Positions 1 through 6,719 are shown, counted from the stretch's first letter. The stretch: 23,339 nucleotides of DNA from Planctomycetes bacterium RIFCSPHIGHO2_12_FULL_52_36 (GCA_001828545.1 MHYW01000106.1:1-23339), one strand, 5' to 3'. A program made the numbers and translations. The notes: generated from the letters alone by a model not told the origin.

Positions 1-296
1 ATCTGCCCGCTTGCCAGGAGCAGACCAATGGCCATCGGTAGGTCAAAGGCTGGGCCTTCCTTCTTGAGGTGAGCTGGGGCCAGGTTGATGGTTACGTGGT
101 CGTAAGGGAAGCGGTACTGGCTATTGACCATAGCGGCCCTCACCCTGTCCCGACTCTCCTTTACTGCCTGGTCGGGAAGCCCTACCATGACCACGTTGGG
201 AAGAGAACCCCTGGAGACGCAGACCTCTATCTCCAGGATGTAGGATTCAATACCATTTACCCCCGAGCTAAAGACCTTTGCCAGCCTGGTTTCCAT
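1..296 (-). CDS. comM: ComM/YifB-family Mg-chelatase-like AAA ATPase, 5' part only
   Basis: Only the first 98 or so codons are present; the gene runs off the left edge of the window. The minus strand from ATG at 296 reads LAKVFSSGVNGIESYILEIE, then a VVMVGLPDQAVKESRDRVRA stretch, then a PYDHVTINLAPAHLKKEGPA and FDLPMAIGLLLASGQ stretch. This is the characteristic N-terminal domain of ComM (YifB), which precedes the AAA ATPase module and the Mg-chelatase C-terminal domain, both outside the window. The family is known as a branch-migration helicase acting in DNA recombination during natural transformation. The start follows only a weak ribosome binding site (CTAAGAA), but no other start fits the family. 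A possible promoter lies just upstream at 319-347. The gene is divergent from the small ORF at 442. Confidence 0.9.
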   Translation of the reverse strand, partial: METRLAKVFSSGVNGIESYILEIEVCVSRGSLPNVVMVGLPDQAVKESRDRVRAAMVNSQYRFPYDHVTINLAPAHLKKEGPAFDLPMAIGLLLASGQ

Positions 297-318
297 TTCT
301 TAGAGTATCTCTTCGCAA

Positions 319-347
319 GATATACCCATCTTTCAGATATTTTGCAA
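319..347 (-). promoter_or_regulatory. Candidate sigma70-type promoter for comM
   Basis: On the minus strand there is TTGCAA (347-342), a 17-nt spacer, then TATATC (324-319). Predicted transcription starts about 15 nt before the comM ATG. Motif match only. Confidence 0.35.
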
Positions 348-383
348 GCCAAAAGATGCGTACTAATGTATACAGGGTGGTGC

Positions 384-413
384 TTGACCCACAGCCGTGA
401 TAGTGTATATAAT
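384..413 (+). promoter_or_regulatory. Candidate sigma70-type promoter for the small membrane protein
   Basis: TTGACC (384-389), an 18-nt spacer and a perfect TATAAT (408-413). Predicted start near 420, leaving a leader of about 20 nt that carries AGGA (429-432) before the ATG at 442. The good -10 box makes the small ORF downstream more believable. Confidence 0.55.
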
Positions 414-441
414 ATTTTGACTTCAAATAGGATAGTAGCAG

Positions 442-636
442 ATGGACTGGCTTTATATATTATTCTTAATCCTGACCTTTGCCCTTATAGTTATAACCGT
501 CAAGAGGTATTGGAAGGGTTGGCCGACCCGGCTGGAAGGCAAGCTGGAGAGACTGGATAAAAGGTTGGGAAATTCACACCCTCTTGGCCTGTTGGAGAGC
601 GGTCTTAGCCACGAGGAAAAAGAGGCGACTGGCTAA
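442..636 (+). CDS. Small single-pass membrane protein, function unknown
   Basis: The 64-residue product starts MDWLYILFLILTFALIVITV, which is one hydrophobic membrane-spanning segment at about residues 3-20. A basic, charged tail follows (KRYWKGW, then KLERLDKRL), so the C-terminus is probably cytoplasmic. I do not recognise a family. Support for it being real is a clean promoter at 384-413, AGGA nine bases before the ATG, and little overlap with anything else. It stands alone between comM and the repeat at 696-849. An overlapping plus-strand frame from 69 is antisense to comM and was not accepted. Confidence 0.5.
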   Translation: MDWLYILFLILTFALIVITVKRYWKGWPTRLEGKLERLDKRLGNSHPLGLLESGLSHEEKEATG

Positions 637-695
637 AGGATAGGTATCTTCTTGTACTGGCTAAGACCCCCTAAAAACTCGCACCAACACTATCC

Positions 696-849
696 GAGAC
701 CTCTGAGAAAGTACTGGCGAAGTTGTCATTGCGAGGGACTTTAGTCCCGAAGCAATCTCCTAAGTGGTTACAGTAGAAAAGCATGAGATTGCTTCGCTTC
801 GCTCGCAATGACACCGCGGTGTCACTTCTTTCACTTTTGCAGAGGTCTC
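696..849. repeat. Nested palindromic repeat element between small ORF and grpE
   Basis: The gene-free stretch 637-855 is mostly one composite inverted repeat. Outer arms are GAGACCTCTGAGAAAGT (696-712) and ACTTTTGCAGAGGTCTC (833-849). Inside them lie TGTCATTGCGAGG (from 724) and its partner ending TCGCAATGACA (to 813), each followed inward by a smaller palindrome such as GGGACTTTAGTCCC. The same outer arm is found at 14543-14684 and 15577-15595 around different interiors. No protein-coding capacity was seen. It could fold as RNA and end transcripts from the grpE side. Confidence 0.75.
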
Positions 850-855
850 TATCCG

Positions 856-1725
856 TCATTCTGATCCGCCTGAGGGCGAGTCGTGCTTTGTCTCGGGAAG
901 GGATTCCTCCTTAACAGGCGGGGCTTCCTGACCTGGTTTTTCCTCGTGAAGGGCAGGTTTTTTGGAGACTTTTACCTTGGCTGGTTTTAGCACCCTGTCG
1001 TGGAGGACAAAACCAGGTTCAAGCGTCTCCAGGACGGTATGGTGGGGCAATTGGGCATCTTCTTCCTCCAGTAATGCCTCATGGAATTCCGGGTTGAAAG
1101 GTTGTCCCACCGTGCCTTCAACGTTCTTTACTCCCGCCCCTTCCAACGCCTTGAGGAACTCGTTCTGGATGAGTTGGAGGCCGTCAAGAAATTTTCTTAG
1201 GCTCTCAGAGTTAGTCCCTCTTTCACCTTCCGCCTGAGGTGGATGACTGCCTGCCGACTTTATGGCCCTGGAGAGGTGGTCCATGGCGGGGATAAGGGCC
1301 TTGACCAGGTCCTGGGTGGCGTAGCGAGCCATAGACTCTAACTCCCGCTTCATCCTCTTTTGGTAGTTAGAGAAGTCGGCCTTGGTACGCAGGAGGACGT
1401 CCAGATACTCGTCCCTCTCCTCCACCTTCTTTTTCAGTCCCGCAAACTCCTCCTCAGTAAGCTCCACCCTCTTTTCTGTGGGAAGTCCTGCTTCAGGTGA
1501 AGGGACGGCCTCTGTGGCACCTTCTTCTGCCTCGCCCCGTACCTGATTGGTAGTGGGTTTGCCCCGGGCAGAACGCGTGCCTTCTGGTCCACCGGAGGAG
1601 GTGGATTTTTCTTTTTCGCCTGCGGTACTGCCGCTAGATTCCCCTTCCCCTTCTCCGCGCGAAGGGGCAGATTCAGGGTCAGGGCCCTGGCTTTGCTTAC
1701 TACGGGTTTTTTCCTTCTCTACCAT
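856..1725 (-). CDS. grpE: GrpE, nucleotide exchange factor of the Hsp70 chaperone
   Basis: GrpE releases ADP from DnaK in the cytoplasmic Hsp70 cycle. The conserved part runs from the coiled-coil (LKKKVEERDEYLDVLLRTKA, then DFSNYQKRMKRE) through DLVKALIPAMDHLSRAI to the C-terminal beta domain (VGQPFNPEFHEALLEEE and VLHDRVLKPAKVKVSK). At 289 residues it is longer than the usual 180-220: about 90 N-terminal residues are low-complexity Gly/Glu/Ser/Thr/Lys and about 40 C-terminal residues are Pro/Glu-rich. The start at 1725 is chosen because its ATG overlaps the dnaJ stop as TAATG, implying translational coupling; a longer in-frame start at 1767 would lie inside dnaJ. The extreme C-terminus (SPSGGSE) is encoded by a copy of the TCCGCCT palindrome, and a second degenerate copy at 1229-1243 encodes PPQAE. 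dnaK is not in the window. Confidence 0.93.
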   Translation of the reverse strand: MVEKEKTRSKQSQGPDPESAPSRGEGEGESSGSTAGEKEKSTSSGGPEGTRSARGKPTTNQVRGEAEEGATEAVPSPEAGLPTEKRVELTEEEFAGLKKKVEERDEYLDVLLRTKADFSNYQKRMKRELESMARYATQDLVKALIPAMDHLSRAIKSAGSHPPQAEGERGTNSESLRKFLDGLQLIQNEFLKALEGAGVKNVEGTVGQPFNPEFHEALLEEEDAQLPHHTVLETLEPGFVLHDRVLKPAKVKVSKKPALHEEKPGQEAPPVKEESLPETKHDSPSGGSE

Positions 1726-2849
1726 TATCCAAAATACTCCTTTACCTTCTGCCAGAAATTCTTCCACTTGGGGTTCTGGTTCTTGTTTTCAAGCTCGGCA
1801 AACTCCCTCAGCAGTTCCTCTTGACGTGCGGTAAGCCGTGTGGGTACCTCCACTACTATCCTTACCAGCAGGTCTCCCTTACCCCAACTCTGCATGGCCG
1901 GGAGACCTTCTCCTTTGAGGGTTATTACGTCACCGTTCTGGGTCCCACGGGGTATCCTCAGTTTAGCAGTAGCCCCTTTCAGGGTAGGCATATCCAGTTC
2001 ATAACCTAGGGCGGCCTGGGTAAGACTTATGGGAAGTTCGCAGATAAGGTGACTGCCTTCCCTTTGAAAGAGGGGATGTGGTCTTACGTGGATGTCACAA
2101 TACAAATCACCCCTGGGTGCCCCGTTCTCACCTGGTTCTCCCTGGCCTGCCACCCGGAGTCTCACACCGTCCTCTATTCCAGGGGGTACCTGTACGGCAA
2201 CCTGGGCCCTCTTTGCAATACGCCCCTGGCCGTTACACCTGTAACAAGGGGATTCAATCACCTTGCCGTGGCCGCCGCATTTAGGACAGGTACTGCGGAA
2301 GGTAAAAAAACCCTGTGTCTGCTGGGTCTCACCCTTGCCCCGGCAATAAGAACAGGTTGTGGCTGAGGTGCCTGGCTTGAGACCAGAACCGCCGCATACG
2401 TCACAATACTCCCGGCGGTTGAGGTTTATGGTCTTTTCTACGCCGGTGGCTACTTCTCTGAGGTCTATGTCTATGTCCACCCTGAGACTCGGCCCCTTGC
2501 GTGCTGCCCTGCGGCGAGTGCGGGTGCCAAAGAACTCTTCAAAGATACTCCCACCAAAGATGTCGCTAAAGTGTTCAAAGATGTCATCAAAGTTGGTGAA
2601 CCCATGGATGTCGTACCCCTTGAGGCCCTCTCGCCCATACGTATCGTACCGCTGTTTCTTCTCCGGGTCGCCTAACACCTCATAGGCCTCGGCGGCCTTC
2701 TTGAAGTATTCTTCTGCCTCCTTGTTTCCCGGGTTCCTGTCGGGGTGATACTTGAGGGCCATCTTACGATAGGCCTTCTTTATGTCTTCATGGGAGGCAT
2801 TACGGTCTACTTCCAGTATGCTATAGTAATCTTTATCTTCCCAAGCCAT
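1725..2849 (-). CDS. dnaJ: DnaJ, Hsp40 co-chaperone
   Basis: DnaJ delivers unfolded proteins to DnaK and stimulates its ATPase. The 374-residue product has every landmark of a type I Hsp40: a J domain (residues 5-70) with HPD at 35-37, a short Gly/Phe region (GFTNFDDIFEHFSDIFGG), four zinc-binding CxxCxGxG repeats (CDVCGGSG, CSYCRGKG, CPKCGGHG, CYRCNGQG) and the C-terminal substrate-binding domains. The Gly/Phe linker is short for the family. AGGGAAG lies about 5 bases before the ATG. It is the first gene of a dnaJ-grpE pair, and its stop overlaps the grpE start. Upstream, an 18-bp perfect palindrome abuts a TATACAAT box, a possible heat-shock operator; it does not resemble CIRCE. Confidence 0.96.
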   Translation of the reverse strand: MAWEDKDYYSILEVDRNASHEDIKKAYRKMALKYHPDRNPGNKEAEEYFKKAAEAYEVLGDPEKKQRYDTYGREGLKGYDIHGFTNFDDIFEHFSDIFGGSIFEEFFGTRTRRRAARKGPSLRVDIDIDLREVATGVEKTINLNRREYCDVCGGSGLKPGTSATTCSYCRGKGETQQTQGFFTFRSTCPKCGGHGKVIESPCYRCNGQGRIAKRAQVAVQVPPGIEDGVRLRVAGQGEPGENGAPRGDLYCDIHVRPHPLFQREGSHLICELPISLTQAALGYELDMPTLKGATAKLRIPRGTQNGDVITLKGEGLPAMQSWGKGDLLVRIVVEVPTRLTARQEELLREFAELENKNQNPKWKNFWQKVKEYFG

Positions 2850-2879
2850 GGACTTCCCTAGTTGAGGTGAATAATGTGG

Positions 2880-2905
2880 ATTGTATAGGTTTGATTAATC
2901 AAACC
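2880..2905 (-). promoter_or_regulatory. Perfect 18-bp palindrome abutting a -10-like box upstream of dnaJ
   Basis: GGTTTGATTAATCAAACC (2888-2905) is a perfect palindrome directly upstream, on the minus strand, of TATACAAT (2887-2880). This is about 30-55 bases before the dnaJ start. The position is right for an operator between -10 and -35, but no convincing -35 hexamer is visible. The regulator is unknown. Confidence 0.4.
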
Positions 2906-2969
2906 CTCACTTAAGGCACACTTCTTCTTACTAAAAAATTATAGTGCTACTATATGTAAAATTCAAGGG

Positions 2970-3092
2970 ATAAGGCCGGGGGCAGAGATAGGGGTCAGGG
3001 GCTAGGGATCAGGGATTAGGGAAAAAGTATAACGCAGGCTAAAGCCTGCGGCTACCCCTGGTCCCTGCCCCCTGTCCCCTGGTCCCTGTCTT
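2970..3092. repeat. Long imperfect inverted repeat with a central GCAGGCT palindrome
   Basis: The 246-nt gap between dnaJ and the DUF255 gene holds a purine-rich arm made of loose GGGRTCAG / GGGATTAG units (about 2975-3022) and a pyrimidine-rich arm (about 3054-3092, CCCTGGTCCCTG units). They flank a palindrome read here as CGCAGGCTAAAGCCTGCG (3033-3050). The 23 bases at 3033-3055 recur exactly, reverse-complemented, at 22041-22063. The transcript of the DUF255 gene would fold here, so it may act as a terminator. No gene was seen. Confidence 0.65.
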
Positions 3093-3095
3093 GTG

Positions 3096-4979
3096 TCATT
3101 TCCCTATCAGAAATTTTCTTATGTCAGCAGGATGTGCCAGGGGTGGGGAACATGTCCCTTCCCGGCAGACGTAGGCCACGGCGGATTCTTGCTGGGGGAA
3201 GGTGAGTTGACCGATTTTGAGGGGGTCAGTGGCAGGGTCCAGCACCCGTACTATCTTCCATGTGAGGGCTGACTCAAGACCTTCCCCATGTGGGGAGACT
3301 CTGGCGGAAGACGGCGTCTTTAGGGCCTCTTGGTGCAGGGCCAGGGTGTCAGCATCTGATTCCCTACCCACGATAAATATACGGATGGGGTATGCAAGAT
3401 ATTCCCTCACGGCCAGGGCAAAGGTGGCCGCCTGGAGGGAGTAGTCCTGGTAGGTGTCCAGGAAGGCCCTCAGGGCGTTTAATGCCTCTTTTTTATATCT
3501 CTCCTGACCGGTGAGGTAGGATAGCCTGATTAGTGCCCTCGCCGCCGCAGAGTTCTCCAGGAAGGGTTTTTCCCTGGAGGAGATGCCTTCAATAGAGGCG
3601 ACCTCTTCCGAGACGTCAAAAAAACCTCCACCGGTCCTGTCTCCAAGGACAGTGATTGTGTAGTCTATCAGGTCAGTGGCCCATTGGAGGTACTCCCTCT
3701 TAGCGGTAATCTGGTAGGCGGTCAGAAGGGCCTCCACTGTGTACACCTGGTCTGCCAGGAGGCCACCCAGCCCTCTGTCGGGAGTGGTCATGCCACCTTC
3801 CCCAATGACTGTGTAGTGGCGCATCCCATGACCTTTCTTGTAGGCCCTCTCTTTCAAGAAATTCAGGGTCCTGGTGGCCTTTTCCAGTCCGCCTGAGGCG
3901 GATTTATGGCCCAGGGATTGGTGGGCCAGGAGGTACTGGGAGATTATCTGCCCGTTCCAATTGGTATGTATGCATTCGTCTACCACGGGGGGGATAGCCT
4001 TACCCCTTTCCTGGACGTCCAGGCGGTAGTATTCCTCGTCTGCATCCTGGCTGCCGTAGAAGCCGCCGTCAGGGGCATAGAGGCGTGTGCCTGTGTAATG
4101 GAGGATGCCTTCTGCTATAACACGGTACGCCTCGTTCCCAGTGGCTTGATAGCCCAGGAGGTAGTCCTTTAGCAGGCCGGCATTGCCCTCCAGCATCTTT
4201 TCGTAATGGGGGACTGTCCAATTGGACTTGGTGCAGTAGCGGAAGAAGCCCTTCTCTACGGCATCCCATAGTTCGCCCTTCATCATACCGTCAAGGCTCT
4301 TTTGGGCCATTTCCAATCCATCCAAGACGTTTGTCTCCCCTGCAGGCGGATTAAAGAGGGATTCTTTTATCAGGAATTCAATTACCTCTGGTTGTGGGAA
4401 TTTTGGCTCCGTGCCAAAACCCCCATGGACGGGGTCAAAGGATTTCTTGATGGAGTTGAAGACCTCCCTGGGGATTTCTTCCGTTAGCCCTTCTCTTGGC
4501 AGGCGTTGTCTCTCCCTTTCAATGCCCCTTTCTATCTTGTAGCGGGCCATCCTTGCGTAGAGTTCGCCTTTTTTGTGCCTGTAATGTTCCGAGACCCGGT
4601 TGGCAAGGGACCTGAAGTCCTCCGGGTACATATAAGTCCCGGCAACAATAATGTCTCTCCTTGGTGTGAGGAAGGCGCTGGTGGGCCAGCCTCCAGCCAG
4701 GTAGCGGCCCTGGATGTGCGGGTTTTTATCTGCATCCACCCTGATGCAGATGAAATCCCGGTTGAGGGTTTCTATGACCTGGGGGTCTGATAGTGTGGTC
4801 TCGTCAAAGACGTGGCACCAGTGGCACCATACGGCACTGAGGCTCAGATAGACGGGTTTATCTTCCTTTTGGGCCTGTTGGAAGGCCTCTTCATTCCACT
4901 CCCTCCAATGGATGAGGTGGGCATTATTTGGTCTGGGTGAGAACCGAAAGGTCTGAGGCACAAACTCAGGATATACCAC
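3096..4979 (-). CDS. DUF255/YyaL-type thioredoxin-fold and six-hairpin glycosidase-like protein
   Basis: The protein belongs to the large YyaL (SPATA20-like) family: an N-terminal thioredoxin-fold domain followed by an alpha/alpha-toroid resembling N-acylglucosamine epimerases. Biochemical function is not established. Visible marks are HLIHWREWNEEAFQQAQKED, the CxxC site in SAVWCHWCHVFDETT, GGWPTSAFLTPRRDII, FGTEPKFPQPEVIEFL, VPHYEKMLEGNAGLL and DGGFYGSQDADEE. The chosen GTG at 4979 gives 627 residues and has AAGG nine bases upstream. An in-frame ATG at 5072 would add 31 residues, but part of those is encoded by a palindromic repeat at 5046-5069 and they do not look conserved. A perfect TCCGCCTGAGGCGGA palindrome at 3888-3902 encodes SASGG in frame inside the toroid domain. 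It appears to be a single-gene unit. Confidence 0.85.
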   Translation of the reverse strand: MVYPEFVPQTFRFSPRPNNAHLIHWREWNEEAFQQAQKEDKPVYLSLSAVWCHWCHVFDETTLSDPQVIETLNRDFICIRVDADKNPHIQGRYLAGGWPTSAFLTPRRDIIVAGTYMYPEDFRSLANRVSEHYRHKKGELYARMARYKIERGIERERQRLPREGLTEEIPREVFNSIKKSFDPVHGGFGTEPKFPQPEVIEFLIKESLFNPPAGETNVLDGLEMAQKSLDGMMKGELWDAVEKGFFRYCTKSNWTVPHYEKMLEGNAGLLKDYLLGYQATGNEAYRVIAEGILHYTGTRLYAPDGGFYGSQDADEEYYRLDVQERGKAIPPVVDECIHTNWNGQIISQYLLAHQSLGHKSASGGLEKATRTLNFLKERAYKKGHGMRHYTVIGEGGMTTPDRGLGGLLADQVYTVEALLTAYQITAKREYLQWATDLIDYTITVLGDRTGGGFFDVSEEVASIEGISSREKPFLENSAAARALIRLSYLTGQERYKKEALNALRAFLDTYQDYSLQAATFALAVREYLAYPIRIFIVGRESDADTLALHQEALKTPSSARVSPHGEGLESALTWKIVRVLDPATDPLKIGQLTFPQQESAVAYVCREGTCSPPLAHPADIRKFLIGK

Positions 4980-5045
4980 GCTGTAGTGCCTTGCAAGCGA
5001 AATGTATGTATAAGTTGTATTCTCTATAGATATTGGTGATACTAT

Positions 5046-5370
5046 GTAAGGGGGAAGTCTCCCCCTTACCACCCCCTCAAAAAAACCAAGCGTTTAAGGG
5101 TTTAAGTTGTAGGGGCAGGGCTTGCCCCTGCCCGACCTTACTTACAAAGGGAATCTTTGTAGCGTGATCCGCCTTAGGCGGATTATCTCGCACGTCATAC
5201 GTGCCAGGCAAGTTGTAGGGGCGTATTGCAATACGCCCCTACGCCCTGTTCTGGCCTGCCCTGAGTCCACCTAAGGCGGAGAAGGGATGGATAGACCTGA
5301 AGGTCTGTCCCTACATTCTTTTTCCCTAATCCCTGGTTTTGGGGGCGGTAAGGGGGCAGAGCCCCCTTAC
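5046..5370. repeat. Cluster of six or more short palindromic repeats
   Basis: The gap between the DUF255 gene and merR is almost all palindromes. They are GTAAGGGGGA...TCCCCCTTAC (5046-5069); GTAGGGGC-type with CAGGGCTTGCCCCTG (5109-5133); TCCGCCTTAGGCGGA (5168-5182); a perfect 28-bp palindrome from GTAGGGGC to GCCCCTAC around GTATTGCAATAC (5215-5242, identical copy at 16550-16577); TCCACCTAAGGCGGA (5266-5280); one around AGACCTGAAGGTCT (5284-5314); and GTAAGGGGGC...GCCCCCTTAC (5348-5370). Units differ in sequence but share the GTA-G-run / C-run-TAC ends. No gene is seen here. Confidence 0.8.
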
Positions 5371-5406
5371 ATCAATAAAAAAAACAGAGACACTAAAATT
5401 TTCTCC

Positions 5407-5438
5407 TTGACATTCCAGTATACTGGAATGTTTATACT
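5407..5438 (+). promoter_or_regulatory. MerR-type promoter and operator
   Basis: Perfect TTGACA (5407-5412) and TATACT (5433-5438) are separated by 20 bases instead of about 17. A perfect 22-bp palindrome (5410-5431; left half ACATTCCAGTA, right half its reverse complement) fills the spacer. An overlong spacer filled by an inverted repeat is the hallmark of promoters activated by MerR-family proteins through DNA twisting. Expected transcription start is near 5445, so the operon is probably autoregulated. The GGAG that would serve merR (5446-5449) would sit at the very 5' end of the transcript. Confidence 0.85.
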
Positions 5439-5454
5439 CAGTATGGAGAAGCGG

Positions 5455-5895
5455 ATGGAAAGAAAAGGATACTTGATTGGTGAGGTCAGCAGGGAGAGCC
5501 ACGTTCCCAGGAAGACGGTGCGTTATTACGAGGAGATTGGGCTATTATCTCCTCCCGTCAGAACCGAGGGTAATTACCGTTTATACGGGCTGGAGACCAT
5601 AGAAAAGCTTAAATTCATTAGAAAGGCCCAGGGGCTGGGCTTGACCCTTTCGGAAATTAAAGGGATTATCCAGTATAGCAAGGAGGGGCTGGGGCCTTGC
5701 TGTAAACTTGTCAGACAGCTTTTTACAAAAAAGATACAGGCTTTAGAGGCCAATATTAAGGAGATGCAGGGGATGCGGAAGGAATTAAAGACGCTTCTCT
5801 CCAGGTGGATTTCAGCGGAAGAGGCGAAGGAATGTTCCTTTGCTGTGTGTCCGCAAATTGAAAGGGAGGCAAAGGGTAAGAGAAAAAGGAGGTGA
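5455..5895 (+). CDS. MerR-family metal-responsive regulator
   Basis: The 146-residue product has the MerR winged helix-turn-helix (YLIGEVSRESHVPRKTVRYY, then EEIGLL and EGNYRLYG), a long dimerisation helix and a C-terminal effector region. Cysteines at 82-83 (GPCCKL) and 127/132 (ECSFAVCP) are placed like the metal ligands of the MerR/ZntR/CadR group, so the inducer is probably a thiophilic metal; which one cannot be told. Start 5455 is preferred because the predicted transcript begins near 5445 and GGAG lies about six bases before this ATG; an ATG at 5443 would precede or coincide with the transcription start. It heads an operon with a Cys-rich peptide, two thioredoxin-like proteins and a MerT-like transporter. 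Its last 54 nt are part of a 96-nt-offset duplication. Confidence 0.9.
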   Translation: MERKGYLIGEVSRESHVPRKTVRYYEEIGLLSPPVRTEGNYRLYGLETIEKLKFIRKAQGLGLTLSEIKGIIQYSKEGLGPCCKLVRQLFTKKIQALEANIKEMQGMRKELKTLLSRWISAEEAKECSFAVCPQIEREAKGKRKRR

Positions 5896-5999
5896 AAGAA
5901 ATGAAGACTAAAAAGAGATTAACTATTTGTCCGTGTGGCTGTTTGCCCAGAGATAGAAAGAAACGCAAGGGGTAGAAGAAAAAGGAGGCAAATGAAATG
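5842..5999 (+). repeat. Degenerate tandem duplication, 96-nt offset
   Basis: Bases 5842-5903 align without gaps to 5938-5999 (by hand about 47 of 62 identical). The best part is 5869-5903 against 5965-5999, with 29 of 35 identical, including AGAAAAAGGAGG. Each copy ends on an ATG: the 24-codon ORF (5901) and the thioredoxin-like gene (5997). Beyond that, the DNA match falls to about half, but the two peptides still share M-x-x-K-x-R and a G-C-L. The segment spanned the merR 3' end and the next gene's start. Confidence 0.6.
5901..5975 (+). CDS. 24-residue Cys-rich basic peptide in mer-like operon
   Basis: ATG at 5901 follows a very strong ribosome binding site (AAGGAGGTGAAAGAA). The product begins MKTKKRLTICPCGCLP and ends with a run of Lys/Arg before TAG; its only cysteines are in CPCGC. 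No known family is recognised. CPCGC could bind a soft metal. Against function, the ORF lies in the 96-nt duplication of the merR end and of the next gene's start, so it may be a relic that simply kept a copied ribosome binding site. The strong site and survival of a complete ORF keep it credible as an expressed micropeptide. Confidence 0.45.
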   Translation: MKTKKRLTICPCGCLPRDRKKRKG

Positions 6000-6275
6000 G
6001 TTGCAAAAAGAAGGATAGAGGTCTTTACTGCCGGCTGTCTGCTTTGCCGGCAAGCAATAAAGATGGTCAGGGAGCTTGCCTGTCCTAGTTGTGAGGTAGT
6101 GGTCTATGACCTTATCAAGCAGTGCGAAAGCAAGGAGTGTCTGGACAAGGTTAAGAACTACGGTATAGACCGTGTTCCGACCATTGTGGTAGATGGCAAG
6201 ATAGCCGAGTGCTGTACGGGTTCTAGGCCAAGCCTCAAGGCACTAAAAGGGGCAGGGATTGGTAGCCCCCTCTAG
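5997..6275 (+). CDS. Small thioredoxin-like protein of mer-type operons
   Basis: The 92-residue single-domain protein has a thioredoxin-like fold: RRIEVFTAGCLLCRQAI with CxxC at 14/17, a second pair in ACPSCEVVVYDL, further cysteines in the middle, then YGIDRVPTIVVDGKIAECC with the cis-proline before TIVVDG. Proteins of this form are often annotated as thioredoxin-family next to merT or arsenic genes and are thought to pass metals or reduce thiols; that role is inferred. GGAGG lies about 8 bases before the ATG at 5997. It lacks a signal peptide, so it is cytoplasmic. Confidence 0.82.
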   Translation: MVAKRRIEVFTAGCLLCRQAIKMVRELACPSCEVVVYDLIKQCESKECLDKVKNYGIDRVPTIVVDGKIAECCTGSRPSLKALKGAGIGSPL

Positions 6276-6288
6276 GCCATCGTACACT

Positions 6289-6326
6289 GGAGGTGCAGAG
6301 GGCTCGTACTAGAGCCCTCCACCTCC
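6289..6326. repeat. Hairpin between the two thioredoxin-like genes
   Basis: GGAGGTGCAGAGGGCTC and GAGCCCTCCACCTCC form a stem of about 15 pairs with a short loop and small bulge. No T-run follows, so it is not a classical terminator. It may protect or process the mRNA inside the operon. Confidence 0.6.
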
Positions 6327-6356
6327 TGCTATTGACTTATTCGGGAGAGAGTAACC

Positions 6357-6719
6357 ATGAAAAGACTGAAAGTTCAGCTACTCCATACGGAGTCTTGCCA
6401 TAGTTGCCAAGAGGCTTTAGTGGGAATAAAGGAGGCATTGAAAGAGTTGGGTCTTTCAGCAGAAATAGAGGTAACCCTGGTGGACAGCCCTGAGAAGGCC
6501 CGGGACTACAAATTTCTAGGTTCTCCAACCATAAAGATTAATGGCCTAGACCTGGAAGCAGGTAGGGGCGACCGGCCGGTCGCCCCTACGGCTACGGAAA
6601 ATTTCAGTATAAATGCATGTAGGACTTATATCTATGAGGGGGCACTGTATCATTATCCTCCCAAAGAAATGCTACTGGAGGTTCTGAAATCCCTGAAAGA
6701 GAGGCGTGGAGCGTCATGA
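6357..6719 (+). CDS. DUF2703-like thioredoxin-fold protein with a repeat-encoded insertion
   Basis: The 120-residue protein starts KRLKVQLLHTESCHSCQEAL, with CxxC at 14/17, and continues with IEVTLVDSPEKA and FLGSPTIKINGLDLE, then ACRTYIYEGALYHYPPKEML. This pattern fits the DUF2703-type small thioredoxin-like family, whose function is not established. Between LDLEA and the CRTY block sits GRGDRPVAPT, encoded by a perfect 28-bp palindrome (6562-6589) in frame; relatives as I recall them pass directly to a short linker here, so this looks like an inserted repeat that the protein tolerates. GGGAGAG precedes the ATG. Its stop overlaps the merT-like start by ATGA, indicating coupling. Confidence 0.75.
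   Translation: MKRLKVQLLHTESCHSCQEALVGIKEALKELGLSAEIEVTLVDSPEKARDYKFLGSPTIKINGLDLEAGRGDRPVAPTATENFSINACRTYIYEGALYHYPPKEMLLEVLKSLKERRGAS
6562..6589. repeat. Perfect 28-bp GTAGGGGC palindrome inside a coding region
   Basis: It runs from GTAGGGGC through GACCGGCCGGTC to GCCCCTAC, in frame within the DUF2703-like gene. It has the same ends as intergenic copies at 5215, 10203 and 16550. Confidence 0.9.

Noticed and set aside
69..560. Plus-strand ORF of 163 codons at the left edge
   Set aside because: Most of it is antisense to the clear comM N-terminus; the product has no family-like features.
4980..5072. 31-residue extension of the DUF255 protein
   Set aside because: Partly encoded by the palindrome at 5046-5069 and not family-like; GTG 4979 has a ribosome binding site.
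5046..5370. Repeat cluster considered as a CRISPR array
   Set aside because: Units differ in sequence and spacing, are palindromic throughout and lack unique spacers; no cas genes nearby.
5287..5454. N-terminal extension of the MerR ORF
   Set aside because: It runs through a palindromic repeat and the MerR promoter itself, upstream of the predicted transcription start.
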